Source of the DNA: an uncultured Burkholderiales bacterium
GTDB lineage: Bacteria > Pseudomonadota > Gammaproteobacteria > Burkholderiales > Burkholderiaceae
Direction of reading: 5' to 3'
NCBI GenBank assembly: GCA_937891045.1
Contig: CALBEV010000124.1
Coordinates: 1-5,452, forward strand
Length of the DNA stretch: 5,452 nt
This document shows positions 1-5,452 of this stretch, one piece after another. The notes under the pieces were generated by a model. It searched no databases. It worked only from the letters and a program-made list of their open reading frames with translations, and was not told the DNA's origin. The position numbers and the translations under genes are program-made. Position 1 is the first letter of the stretch; every line of letters begins with the position of its first letter.

Positions 1-744
1 CGCACACCCGAGGAATACGCCCTCGGACATTGGCCTCACGCTATCAGCGCCCCAGGTGGTCAGCTGGTGCAAGAAACCGACCACCATGTGGGTGTGCGCG
101 GTGCACGCTTGGTGGTTTATGACGACGATGGTGTGCGGGCTTCTCTCACCGCGTCTTGGTTGGCACAAATGGGCTGGGAAGTGGCCGTGTTGAAAGATGT
201 GAAGCCGCAAGACTTGTCCCACACTGACACACCCCATCTGCACCTGTTGCCCGACACCCTCGAGCCAGTGCCCGAAGTGGACCCGGCCACCTTGAAAGAA
301 TGGTTGGCCAACCGCAGCAACCTGAGCATGGTGATCGACGTGGGTGACAGCGCCACCTATGTGAAGCGTCACATCCCCGGTGCGTGGTGGTTGTTGCGTT
401 CGCAAATGGCGCAAGACTTCACGCGGGTACACAAGGCCAACCGATATGTGCTCACCTGCGCCGATGGCCGCGCTTCACGTTATGCCGTGGCCGAACTCAA
501 ACCGCTGGTGCGCCCTGGTGTGGAAGTGCTGTGGTTGCCCGGTGGCAATGCCGCATGGATGGCGCAAGGCTTCAGCACCCAGCAAGGCGAGTCGTATGTG
601 GCCAGCCCGCGCATCGACCGCTACCGCCGCCCCTATGAAGGCACCAACAACCCCACGGAAGCCATGCAGGCTTACCTGGATTGGGAATACGGTTTGGTGG
701 AACAACTGCGCCGCGATGGCACACACCACTTCAAGGTGATTTAG
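1..744 (+). CDS. Multi-domain rhodanese-related sulfurtransferase, 3' part (5' end outside window)
   Basis: The reading frame is open from base 1 to the TAG at 742-744, giving 247 visible residues with no internal stop. The gene therefore starts upstream, and the GTG at 67 is internal. Two rhodanese units are visible. The first is the C-terminal half of a domain (about residues 1-70). Its active-site loop reads YDDDGVRA at 40-47, with Asp41 where the catalytic Cys would sit, so this unit should be non-catalytic. The second is a complete domain (about 95-195) with the loop CADGRAS starting at Cys153, the only cysteine in view. This fits the CxxGxxS-type persulfide-forming loop of sulfurtransferases such as GlpE. 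The protein ends in YLDWEYGLVEQL plus a short tail, which looks like a natural terminus. Family members of this kind carry about four rhodanese units in roughly 530 residues, and one active cysteine often suffices. The physiological sulfur donor and acceptor cannot be told from sequence. No signal peptide can be assessed. Confidence 0.88.
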   Translation, partial: RTPEEYALGHWPHAISAPGGQLVQETDHHVGVRGARLVVYDDDGVRASLTASWLAQMGWEVAVLKDVKPQDLSHTDTPHLHLLPDTLEPVPEVDPATLKEWLANRSNLSMVIDVGDSATYVKRHIPGAWWLLRSQMAQDFTRVHKANRYVLTCADGRASRYAVAELKPLVRPGVEVLWLPGGNAAWMAQGFSTQQGESYVASPRIDRYRRPYEGTNNPTEAMQAYLDWEYGLVEQLRRDGTHHFKVI

Positions 745-755
745 TTCCCAAAGAC

Positions 756-979
756 TTGACGGCACTGGACAGCCAAGGCTTGGCCATCAACATGGTGGTC
801 TATGCCGAGTTGCGGGCAAAGCGTTCTACCAATACCGTCAACACGGTGACCAGAAGTCCGGTGTGTTGCCCGATTTTTTCATTGGCGCACAAGCTGTGAG
901 CGAGGGTTATCGGTTGCTGACCCGGGATGCAGGCCGCTACAAAACCTATTTCCCCAAAATCAAACTGATCAGCCCCTAA
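756..979 (+). pseudogene. Remnant of vapC-type PIN-domain toxin, N-terminus and middle deleted
   Basis: Two fragments of one VapC-like ribonuclease lie in different frames. Frame 3 (about 762-812) reads ALDSQGLAINMVVYAEL, matching the early VapC segment around the second conserved acid (Glu at 807-809). At about 810-815 homology jumps to frame 2. Frame 2 reads VAGKAFYQYRQHG, then the C-terminal block LPDFFIGAQAVSEGYRLLTRD and RYKTYFPKIKLISP, ending at TAA 977-979. From memory, intact family members are about 130-145 residues. Some 35-45 residues are missing between the fragments, as is the N-terminal strand with the first catalytic Asp. No start codon or ribosome binding site serves it, and no VapB antitoxin gene is visible. 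It should make no active toxin. The acids Glu (YAEL), Asp (LPDFF) and Asp (TRD) still survive, so decay is recent enough for clear recognition. It lies 11 bases after the rhodanese stop. Confidence 0.82.
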
Positions 980-1005
980 GAGGTTGGGGATCTATACCGC
1001 CTTTT

Positions 1006-1539
1006 TCAGGCACCCCAGCGCATCCGGTTCAACAAGCCGTCCTTCTTGACCACGGTGTGCCAGATAACGGCCAGCACATGCAACACCACGAAAGCAGCCA
1101 AGGTCAAAGCGGAGAATTCATGCACTTCAGACAAGAAGTCTTTGAAGACAGGCTGAGGCTCCCACAAACGGGGCAAGATCAGGCCAAAGAATTTCACCGG
1201 ATACTGTGAAAAGCTGGAGCCCAAAAATCCAGACACGGGTATCAGCAACATCAACACATACATGACGCCATGCGTGAGATTGGCCACTTTGGCTTGCCAA
1301 GCGGGCGTGTTGTTCAACGCCGGAACCGCATGGGTGAGACGCCAAGCCATGCGCCACAGGACAAACAAAACAATCAGCAGGCCGATGGACTTGTGCAAGT
1401 TGAACCAGTAGGCCCGCACGCCTGGAGGGTCTTTGGGGATTTCCTCCATCCACAGACCCAAGCCAAACTGTCCAATCAGCGCCAGCGCCAACAACCAATG
1501 CAGCGCAATCAATACACGGTTGTACCGCTCTTGCGTCAT
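1006..1539 (-). CDS. Cytochrome b561 (four-helix di-heme membrane protein)
   Basis: The protein has 177 residues, starting at the ATG whose complement is 1537-1539. The frame could extend back to 1683, but that stretch is Cys/His/Gln-rich shadow of the preceding gene, while MTQERYNRVLIALHWL is a classic b561 N-terminus. Four hydrophobic helices are visible at about 9-30, 48-67, 89-110 and 142-163. Candidate heme-ligand histidines are His14 (ALHW), His49 (LHKSIG), His90 (THGVMYVLMLLIPVSG), His140, His154 and His161, the arrangement expected of bacterial cytochrome b561 (Ni-hydrogenase/CybB-like b-type cytochromes). Such proteins pass electrons between a periplasmic or membrane donor and the quinone pool. 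Its ATG overlaps the propeller stop codon as ATGA. Upstream there is only a weak GGGG 12 bases away, so translation is probably coupled to the propeller. The protein ends in a basic NRMRWGA tail, likely cytoplasmic. The electron partner is unknown. No clear terminator follows in the short convergent gap 980-1005. Confidence 0.9.
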   Translation of the reverse strand: MTQERYNRVLIALHWLLALALIGQFGLGLWMEEIPKDPPGVRAYWFNLHKSIGLLIVLFVLWRMAWRLTHAVPALNNTPAWQAKVANLTHGVMYVLMLLIPVSGFLGSSFSQYPVKFFGLILPRLWEPQPVFKDFLSEVHEFSALTLAAFVVLHVLAVIWHTVVKKDGLLNRMRWGA

Positions 1540-2486
1540 TGAATGACCACACCCCAGGGCAGTCTGCCCGTGGGGATTTCTTTCACCATCTTGCGGGTGG
1601 CAATGTCCACCACGCTGACGGCATGGCTGCGGCCAGCAGCCACATACAGCTTGCTGCCATCTGCATTGAAAGCCATGTTCCAAGGACGTTGGCCAATGGC
1701 GATGTTCTCAACCCATTCGAAGGTGTCGGTGCGCACAACAGAGACGTTGGCGTCACCACCGTTGGTGGCGTACACAAAAGCGCCATCAGGGGACACGGCC
1801 ACGCCCGAGGTGCGCTTGCCCACCGCCAGTTGGCCGATCACTTTGAGCTCTTTCACGTCAATGGCCACCAGCAAACTGTCCGTTTCCACCGCGACAAAAG
1901 CTTTGCTGCCATCGGGGGTGAAGGCAATGCCACGCGGACGCAGACCGACTTTGATGGAACCAACTTGCTTGCGTTTTTGAATGTCCAGGATGTCAACCTG
2001 GTCCGCCTCTTCGGCAGACACCAGCATGAATTTGCCGTCTGGGCTGAAGACGCCATGCTCGGGGTTTTTACCGTTCACGGGAATGGAGAACAGCACCTTC
2101 ATGGTTTTGACGCTGACGAAGCTGATGCTGTTGTTGCCCTCATTGGCCACGCCCAGCAAGTCGCCCTTGGGCGAGCAGTACACCGCCTCGGGTGACTCGC
2201 ACAGCTTGGCGCGTTTTTCAATCTTGCCGCTGACCGGGTCGATTTGCCACAACTCTTCCGCGTTTTGTTCGGACACATAAATTTTCTTGCTGCCCTTGCA
2301 CACCGCCAAACCACGCGGCTTGCCACCGGTTTCGATGGTGGACAACACTGTGTCCGTTTCCATGTCAATGACCGATACCGTGCCAGCGCCTTCGTTGGTG
2401 GCGTAAGCGCGGGCTTGGCTCCAGGCTGGCGCGGACATGGTGAGCGCAGACAAGGCGAGTGCTGCAAAAGGTGTGAAGAATTTCAT
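1536..2486 (-). CDS. Secreted seven-bladed YVTN-repeat beta-propeller protein (PQQ-associated type)
   Basis: The protein has 316 residues. A signal peptide occupies residues 1 to about 25 (MKFF, hydrophobic core, APAWSQA cleavage region), so the mature protein is periplasmic. Seven repeats start near residues 27, 69, 111, 154, 197, 238 and 280. Each has the pattern strand (IYVS, VYAT, LYVA), then NxVSVID, then a conversion strand, then a G-x-x-P-x-G-hydrophobic turn and SPDGK/TPDGS. The last blade ends in LPWGVVIQ. Length, blade number and terminal motif fit the seven-repeat YVTN proteins that accompany PQQ-dependent alcohol catabolism operons. The general YncE-like YVTN family is the alternative. 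It has no catalytic signature and is probably a binding or scaffold protein. The mature protein has three cysteines (63, 96, 104), an odd number. GAGG lies 8 bases before the ATG. It sits downstream of the PqqU-like receptor gene, separated by a terminator, and overlaps the cytochrome b561 gene by 4 bases. Confidence 0.87.
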   Translation of the reverse strand: MKFFTPFAALALSALTMSAPAWSQARAYATNEGAGTVSVIDMETDTVLSTIETGGKPRGLAVCKGSKKIYVSEQNAEELWQIDPVSGKIEKRAKLCESPEAVYCSPKGDLLGVANEGNNSISFVSVKTMKVLFSIPVNGKNPEHGVFSPDGKFMLVSAEEADQVDILDIQKRKQVGSIKVGLRPRGIAFTPDGSKAFVAVETDSLLVAIDVKELKVIGQLAVGKRTSGVAVSPDGAFVYATNGGDANVSVVRTDTFEWVENIAIGQRPWNMAFNADGSKLYVAAGRSHAVSVVDIATRKMVKEIPTGRLPWGVVIQ

Positions 2487-2500
2487 TGGTCAAACCTCGA
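2484..2500 (-). promoter_or_regulatory. Ribosome binding site of the propeller gene
   Basis: Read on the minus strand, TCGAGGTTTGACCA precedes the ATG. The GAGG core lies 8 bases from the start codon, which supports the start at 2486. The roughly 40 bases between this site and the terminator must hold any private promoter. I see only a weak minus-strand TAAGAT (4 of 6 to the -10 consensus) without a matching -35. Confidence 0.6.
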
Positions 2501-2540
2501 AAGTAGTGCAAATCAAAACACGCATCTTAGAACAGGCTAG

Positions 2541-2572
2541 AAAAAAGGCCTCGGGAAATGATCCCGAGGCCT
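2541..2572 (-). terminator. Rho-independent terminator after the receptor gene
   Basis: A perfect 11-base-pair inverted repeat (2546-2556 with 2562-2572; core GGCCTCGGGA) encloses a 5-base loop. On the minus strand it is followed directly by six T (2541-2546). It begins 11 bases after the receptor stop codon. On the plus strand no T tract follows, so it acts on minus-strand transcripts. It should end or attenuate receptor mRNA before the propeller gene, implying a separate promoter or partial read-through for the downstream pair. Confidence 0.93.
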
Positions 2573-2582
2573 GGTGCAAGTC

Positions 2583-4688
2583 TTAGAACTTGTAGGCTGC
2601 TTTCACGCCCAGGATCCAGTTGAAGGGGGCGGCGGGTTCGTAACTTCTTGAATTCCTGTCATTGACTTTGATTGATCCAATGTATTTCACATCTGTCAAG
2701 TTGTTCAACGTGATGTATTCGGTGGTGCTCCAAGGGCCAGATTTTTGATTCAAGCTCGCACGCAAATTAAAAATGGTGTAGCCCGCAGCTGCAGTGCCAG
2801 CTGTATTTGCATCATAGACTTCCACTGAACTGCTATTCACCAAATTCAAAGCTGTTTGAAAGCCCCACACAGGGTAAGACCAAGCCAGTTCAGCAAATGC
2901 CTGGGTTTTATAGGTTCCGGGAATGCGATTGCCTTTCAGGACTGTTGTGCTGAAATTTTCATTGAAAGTTGCGTCTAGCAATGTGTAAGAGGCATAGGCT
3001 GAAAAGTTCATTGGCAACAAGGCATCTATAGACAGCTCTGTGCCAGTTCGCTTTGTTGACTTTCCGTTTTGGTAGCTGGTTCTGCCGCTTACAGTGGATT
3101 TCACGATGATTTCATTTTTTGTGTCCACTTGAAAAACAGTTGCATTGACCTTGGTGTTGTCGTCTAAAAATGCTTTGACTCCAGCTTCGTAATTGTTGCT
3201 GGTGCTTGGTTTCAAAGTCAGGTTGGGACCAATACCAGTAGTTGCATTTGAGAAAGATGATTCAACCAAAGTTGGTGTCTCAAAGGCTTGGCCAGCATTC
3301 ACGTACAAATTCACCGCAGGATTTAGCTTGTAGATGCCGCCAATAACTGGAGTTGTTTTGGTGTAACGAACGCTGCCACTGGTGTCGCAAAGCCTGACAG
3401 TTGCTGCTGTTGAACACTGGGTGGATGTTCCTACCAATTCGTCTTCGAATTTCAAGCTGAGGTTTGTTCTCCGAACTCCAGCATGTAGATCAATTTGAGG
3501 GGTGACCGTCAGACTTCCTTGGACATATTGATCAGATGTCGTCGCTGTTTGTTTTTCATTGCGGTTGAAGTTGGCAGTAATTGCTGCGCGAGCAACACCA
3601 CTGTCCGCGTTGATGTCCTTCCGGTCATCCACCATTTGTGAATAGGTCACTCCGCTGGAGATCGAATAAGGCATGTCAGAAACCTGCCCCTTGTGCGACC
3701 AGCGCAATTCGGTACCCATGAAGTCCCTGTCAATCACACTGGCGCGACTGTTGTATGTAGGGATATTTGCCACATACAAAATTTGGTTGTTGTCACGCTG
3801 CCCTGCATAAGCCAACAGGTTCAATGTGTTCGTTGCATTCAATGATTTTTCAAAATTGATGCCGATTTGAGTGTTGCCTCTGGCGACCCTTGAGTCCACC
3901 AATTTAGATGTATGCGATGCAGCAGTCCTTGCTTCAGACACAAGCAGGCCACCAGGATCTTTGGCATCTTGATCAAACCAACTCAGCAAGGTGGTCAACT
4001 TCGAATCGTCACCGATTGTGGTTTTGAGTTTGGCAGTGGCTTGCTTTTTGGTACTGGCGCTTTGTTCACGGTAACCATCCGACTTGAAATTCGAGTAGCC
4101 CAACACATAGTCCACGCCAGAGGTAGCGCCTGCTGCTTTCACAGATTGGGTGTAAGTGCCATAGCTACCAGCCAACAAGTCACCAGAAACTTCGGGTGTC
4201 TTGGGTGCGTTCTCGGTGAACATCTGAATCACACCACCCGAGGAATTGCCATACATAGCGGAGAAAGGGCCGCGCATCACTTCGATGGACTCCATCATGC
4301 CCAAGTCCACGCTGCCGGGGTTGCCAATGCCGTCGGGCATCGACAGTGGAATGCCATCCACATAAACGCGAATACCCCGCACACCAAACGCCGAACGCGC
4401 ACCAAAACCGCGTGAAGAAATTTGTGGGTCTTGGGCCATCTTTGTGCGGTTTTGCGCTGTGATGCCGGGCACACGGGCCAGGCTTTCAGACAAGGTCATG
4501 CGCAATTGGCCGTCTTGAATTTGTTCCTTGCTCACCTTATCGATCGACATGGGCAAATCAAAACTGTCTTGTTCTGTTTTGGTGGCCGTGATCACCACGG
4601 AGGACAAGCTTTTGGTTTCTTCGGCAAAGGCCAGTTGGCTGGTCAAGCACATCACAGCAAAAGGAATAGCGGCGTATTTTTTCAACAT
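2583..4688 (-). CDS. pqqU: TonB-dependent outer-membrane receptor, YncD/PqqU-like (probable PQQ uptake)
   Basis: The protein has 701 residues. I chose the ATG at 4688 because it gives a clean signal peptide (MLKKYAAIPFAVMCLTSQLAFA, cut after about residue 22) and has AGAGAG 5 bases upstream. The earlier ATG at 4721 adds 11 residues and has no ribosome binding site. A TonB-box-like SVVITATK lies at 30-37. The plug domain (about 38-160) contains LSESLARVPGI, SSRGFGARSAFGVRGIRVYVDGIP and VMRGPFSAMYGNSSGGVI. The barrel follows, with DPGGL near 245, GQAFETPTL at about 467-475, LKPSTSNNYEAG, IPGTYK and the late IGSIKVNDRNSRSYEP, and ends in Phe701 as outer-membrane barrels do. Recalled E. coli YncD has near-matching blocks at all these places, including GFGSRSTYGIRGIRLYVDGIP, FETPT and YVGSVIVNES..YYEP. 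YncD is the known PQQ importer (PqqU). FecA-like iron-citrate receptors are the general alternative. The barrel is markedly poorer in GC than the plug. Cys425 and Cys434 probably form a disulfide in an outer loop. Confidence 0.85.
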   Translation of the reverse strand: MLKKYAAIPFAVMCLTSQLAFAEETKSLSSVVITATKTEQDSFDLPMSIDKVSKEQIQDGQLRMTLSESLARVPGITAQNRTKMAQDPQISSRGFGARSAFGVRGIRVYVDGIPLSMPDGIGNPGSVDLGMMESIEVMRGPFSAMYGNSSGGVIQMFTENAPKTPEVSGDLLAGSYGTYTQSVKAAGATSGVDYVLGYSNFKSDGYREQSASTKKQATAKLKTTIGDDSKLTTLLSWFDQDAKDPGGLLVSEARTAASHTSKLVDSRVARGNTQIGINFEKSLNATNTLNLLAYAGQRDNNQILYVANIPTYNSRASVIDRDFMGTELRWSHKGQVSDMPYSISSGVTYSQMVDDRKDINADSGVARAAITANFNRNEKQTATTSDQYVQGSLTVTPQIDLHAGVRRTNLSLKFEDELVGTSTQCSTAATVRLCDTSGSVRYTKTTPVIGGIYKLNPAVNLYVNAGQAFETPTLVESSFSNATTGIGPNLTLKPSTSNNYEAGVKAFLDDNTKVNATVFQVDTKNEIIVKSTVSGRTSYQNGKSTKRTGTELSIDALLPMNFSAYASYTLLDATFNENFSTTVLKGNRIPGTYKTQAFAELAWSYPVWGFQTALNLVNSSSVEVYDANTAGTAAAGYTIFNLRASLNQKSGPWSTTEYITLNNLTDVKYIGSIKVNDRNSRSYEPAAPFNWILGVKAAYKF

Positions 4689-4700
4689 AAAAACTCTCTG
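4689..4700 (-). promoter_or_regulatory. Ribosome binding site of the receptor gene
   Basis: On the minus strand AGAGAG is followed by five T and the ATG at 4688. The spacing of 5 bases is suitable. This site decides the start in favour of 4688 over the upstream in-frame ATG at 4721, which lies just after GGGCTTTGCCC and has no purine-rich leader. Confidence 0.65.
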
Positions 4701-4715
4701 CAAAATTAAAGGCAC

Positions 4716-4733
4716 GCCCAATGGGCAAAGCCC
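4716..4733 (-). repeat. Overlapping alternative hairpins in the receptor leader
   Basis: The plus strand reads GCCC AAT GGGC AAA GCCC. The central GGGC (4723-4726) can pair with the left GCCC (4716-4719) or the right GCCC (4730-4733), giving two mutually exclusive 4-base-pair stems with 3-base loops. It lies 28-45 bases before the receptor ATG, just above its ribosome binding site. The stems are short and no function is shown. Confidence 0.4.
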
Positions 4734-4914
4734 AAGAGTCTACGAAGTTGCTTTGCGTGGGCCGGAAGTGGCCTTCGAATGACCCTCACTTTTCAACTAG
4801 CAAAAATCTTGAGGTTCTGTCAGTTATTATTCGGCGCACTCGCTCGGCCGATCCCTACCCCCAAGAGGTTCAAGCCCTGTTACAAAAATTATTAATTTGC
4901 TTAGGCGGCCTGAC

Positions 4915-5452
4915 TTGAAGTCTTTTTTCTCACGTCTCAAAAATAAAAACCCCCACTGGGACGTCGAGCCACTTTGGTTTGAATGGCTGGTGCTGGTGGG
5001 CTTGTTCATCTTTTCCATTTGGCTTTTGGGCATCAAAGGGGTTTGGCATTTGCTGATCGCCTCGGACCCCACCGGTATCACCCTGATCATCATCATCGTG
5101 TTTGCAGTCTCCACCATGTGGTGTGGTGTGCGCTCTAAAGAATTGGCCAAGCAACGCGCGTTGTTGCAACAAGCGGTGGCCAAAGGCTACGAAGGTTTGC
5201 TCAGTTGCCCAGGCTGGGCTGGCGAGTACTGGAATGCCTTGGCAGCCAACCCGCAAGACAGCGGTGCGCCCCTGGACCTGTTGATGGACAAAACCCATGC
5301 GCCGCACACCACCGCGTGGTGGGTCAATGGGGTGCAGCTCAAGTTGGGCTTGTTGGGCAAGGTGATCGGCTTCTCGGTGTTGGCCATGCAAATCGGTCAA
5401 ATTCAAAATTTCGATCCCAACCAAGCGCAAGACTTGCTGCGCAACCTCACAT
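4915..5452 (+). CDS. MotA/TolQ/ExbB proton channel family protein, 5' part (3' end outside window)
   Basis: The frame is open to the window edge, giving 179 residues of a protein that continues beyond it. The start is taken as TTG at 4915 (MKSFFSRLKNKNPHWD), with AGG at 4903-4905 9 bases upstream. The next ATG (5116) would remove both first helices, and no ATG lies in frame before it. A basic N-terminus precedes helix 1 (about 23-47, WLVLVGLFIFSIWLLGI) and helix 2 (about 53-70, GITLIIIIVFAVSTMW). A soluble segment of about 65 residues follows, with KELAKQRALLQQAV predicted helical. Next comes WWVNGVQLKLGLLGKVIGFSVL (135-156), which matches the conserved LGLLGTV-x-G helix of ExbB/TolQ/MotA. 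These proteins form inner-membrane proton channels that energise a partner such as ExbD/TonB, TolR or an OmpA-type stator. The partner gene would be expected downstream and is not visible. It diverges from the TonB-dependent receptor gene, so energising that receptor is possible but unproven. Confidence 0.82.
   Translation, partial: MKSFFSRLKNKNPHWDVEPLWFEWLVLVGLFIFSIWLLGIKGVWHLLIASDPTGITLIIIIVFAVSTMWCGVRSKELAKQRALLQQAVAKGYEGLLSCPGWAGEYWNALAANPQDSGAPLDLLMDKTHAPHTTAWWVNGVQLKLGLLGKVIGFSVLAMQIGQIQNFDPNQAQDLLRNLT

Larger units (their letters stand above)
4689..4914. promoter_or_regulatory. Divergent intergenic region between receptor and ExbB-like gene
   Basis: These 226 bases separate two divergently transcribed genes and must carry promoters for both. 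I found no confident sigma-70 pair. Weak candidates on the plus strand are TATTAT near 4825 and the AT-rich inverted repeat AAATT-ATT-AATTT at 4886-4898. The latter lies directly before the ExbB-like gene. No Fur-box-like repeat or recognisable riboswitch was seen, which would argue against simple iron or cobalamin control of the receptor. No small gene with a convincing start could be supported here. Confidence 0.5.

Noticed and set aside
681..899. A separate 72-residue plus-strand gene
   Set aside because: It starts inside the rhodanese gene in another frame. Only its LAINMVVYAEL part is meaningful, as the first piece of the vapC remnant.
973..1005. Terminator between the vapC remnant and the b561 gene
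   Set aside because: Only a CCCC/GGGG 4-base stem with a 9-base loop is present and no T run follows it directly.
1540..1683. Extended N-terminus for cytochrome b561
   Set aside because: The extra 48 residues are low-quality shadow of the propeller gene. The b561 N-terminus MTQERYNRVLIALHW begins at 1539 and overlaps the previous stop in the usual ATGA manner.
1539..2195. Long plus-strand open frame of 218 residues
   Set aside because: It is antisense to the well-supported propeller gene, has no family resemblance and is rich in His/Gly/Ala as expected of a shadow frame.
3912..4415. Plus-strand frame of 167 residues inside the receptor gene
   Set aside because: It is antisense to the conserved plug-domain coding sequence and is His/Cys-rich shadow without family features.
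2583..4688. Iron-citrate (FecA) or siderophore receptor
   Set aside because: The plug and barrel signatures fit the YncD/PqqU group better. No FecI/FecR regulators, N-terminal signalling domain or Fur-like site is visible.
4930..5430. Minus-strand frame of 166 residues opposite the ExbB-like gene
   Set aside because: It has no recognisable domain and no ribosome binding site. The plus-strand frame encodes clear membrane helices and the LGLLG motif.
4915..5452. ZorA-like component of a Zorya defence system
   Set aside because: MotA-like helices are shared, but nothing else in the window suggests defence genes, and the visible part lacks the features needed to separate it from ordinary ExbB-like proteins.

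Overview
The window looks like a chromosomal stretch from a Burkholderiales betaproteobacterium, probably a Comamonadaceae member. The reasons are a moderately high GC content with matching codon use, a multi-domain rhodanese gene and an unusual large MotA/TolQ/ExbB-type protein. This placement is inferred from protein style and was not searched.

Layout, left to right. (1) Bases 1-744 (+) hold the 3' end of a multi-rhodanese sulfurtransferase gene that begins upstream. (2) Bases 756-979 (+) hold a doubly deleted vapC (PIN-domain toxin) remnant. (3) Three minus-strand genes occupy 1006-4688. In transcription order they are a TonB-dependent outer-membrane receptor of the YncD/PqqU type (4688 to 2583), a strong Rho-independent terminator (2572 to 2541), a secreted seven-bladed YVTN beta-propeller protein (2486 to 1536) and a four-helix cytochrome b561 (1539 to 1006). 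The last two overlap as ATGA. (4) A 226-base divergent intergenic region follows. (5) From 4915 (+) to the window edge is the 5' part of a MotA/TolQ/ExbB proton-channel gene that starts with TTG.

How the genes may work together. The receptor's plug and C-terminal signature blocks closely resemble, from memory, E. coli YncD, now called PqqU, the outer-membrane receptor for pyrroloquinoline quinone (PQQ). The propeller resembles the seven-repeat YVTN proteins found with PQQ-dependent catabolism. Cytochrome b561 is a membrane electron carrier to or from quinone. I therefore read 1006-4688 as a PQQ-scavenging and periplasmic electron-transfer module. The divergent ExbB-like gene could supply proton-motive force, but that link is weaker. 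No PQQ biosynthesis gene and no PQQ-dependent dehydrogenase is present in the window, so the electron donor would have to be encoded elsewhere.

The most notable points are the PQQ-linked grouping with its coupled propeller-b561 pair, a sharp GC drop inside the receptor gene between plug and barrel, and the vapC scar.
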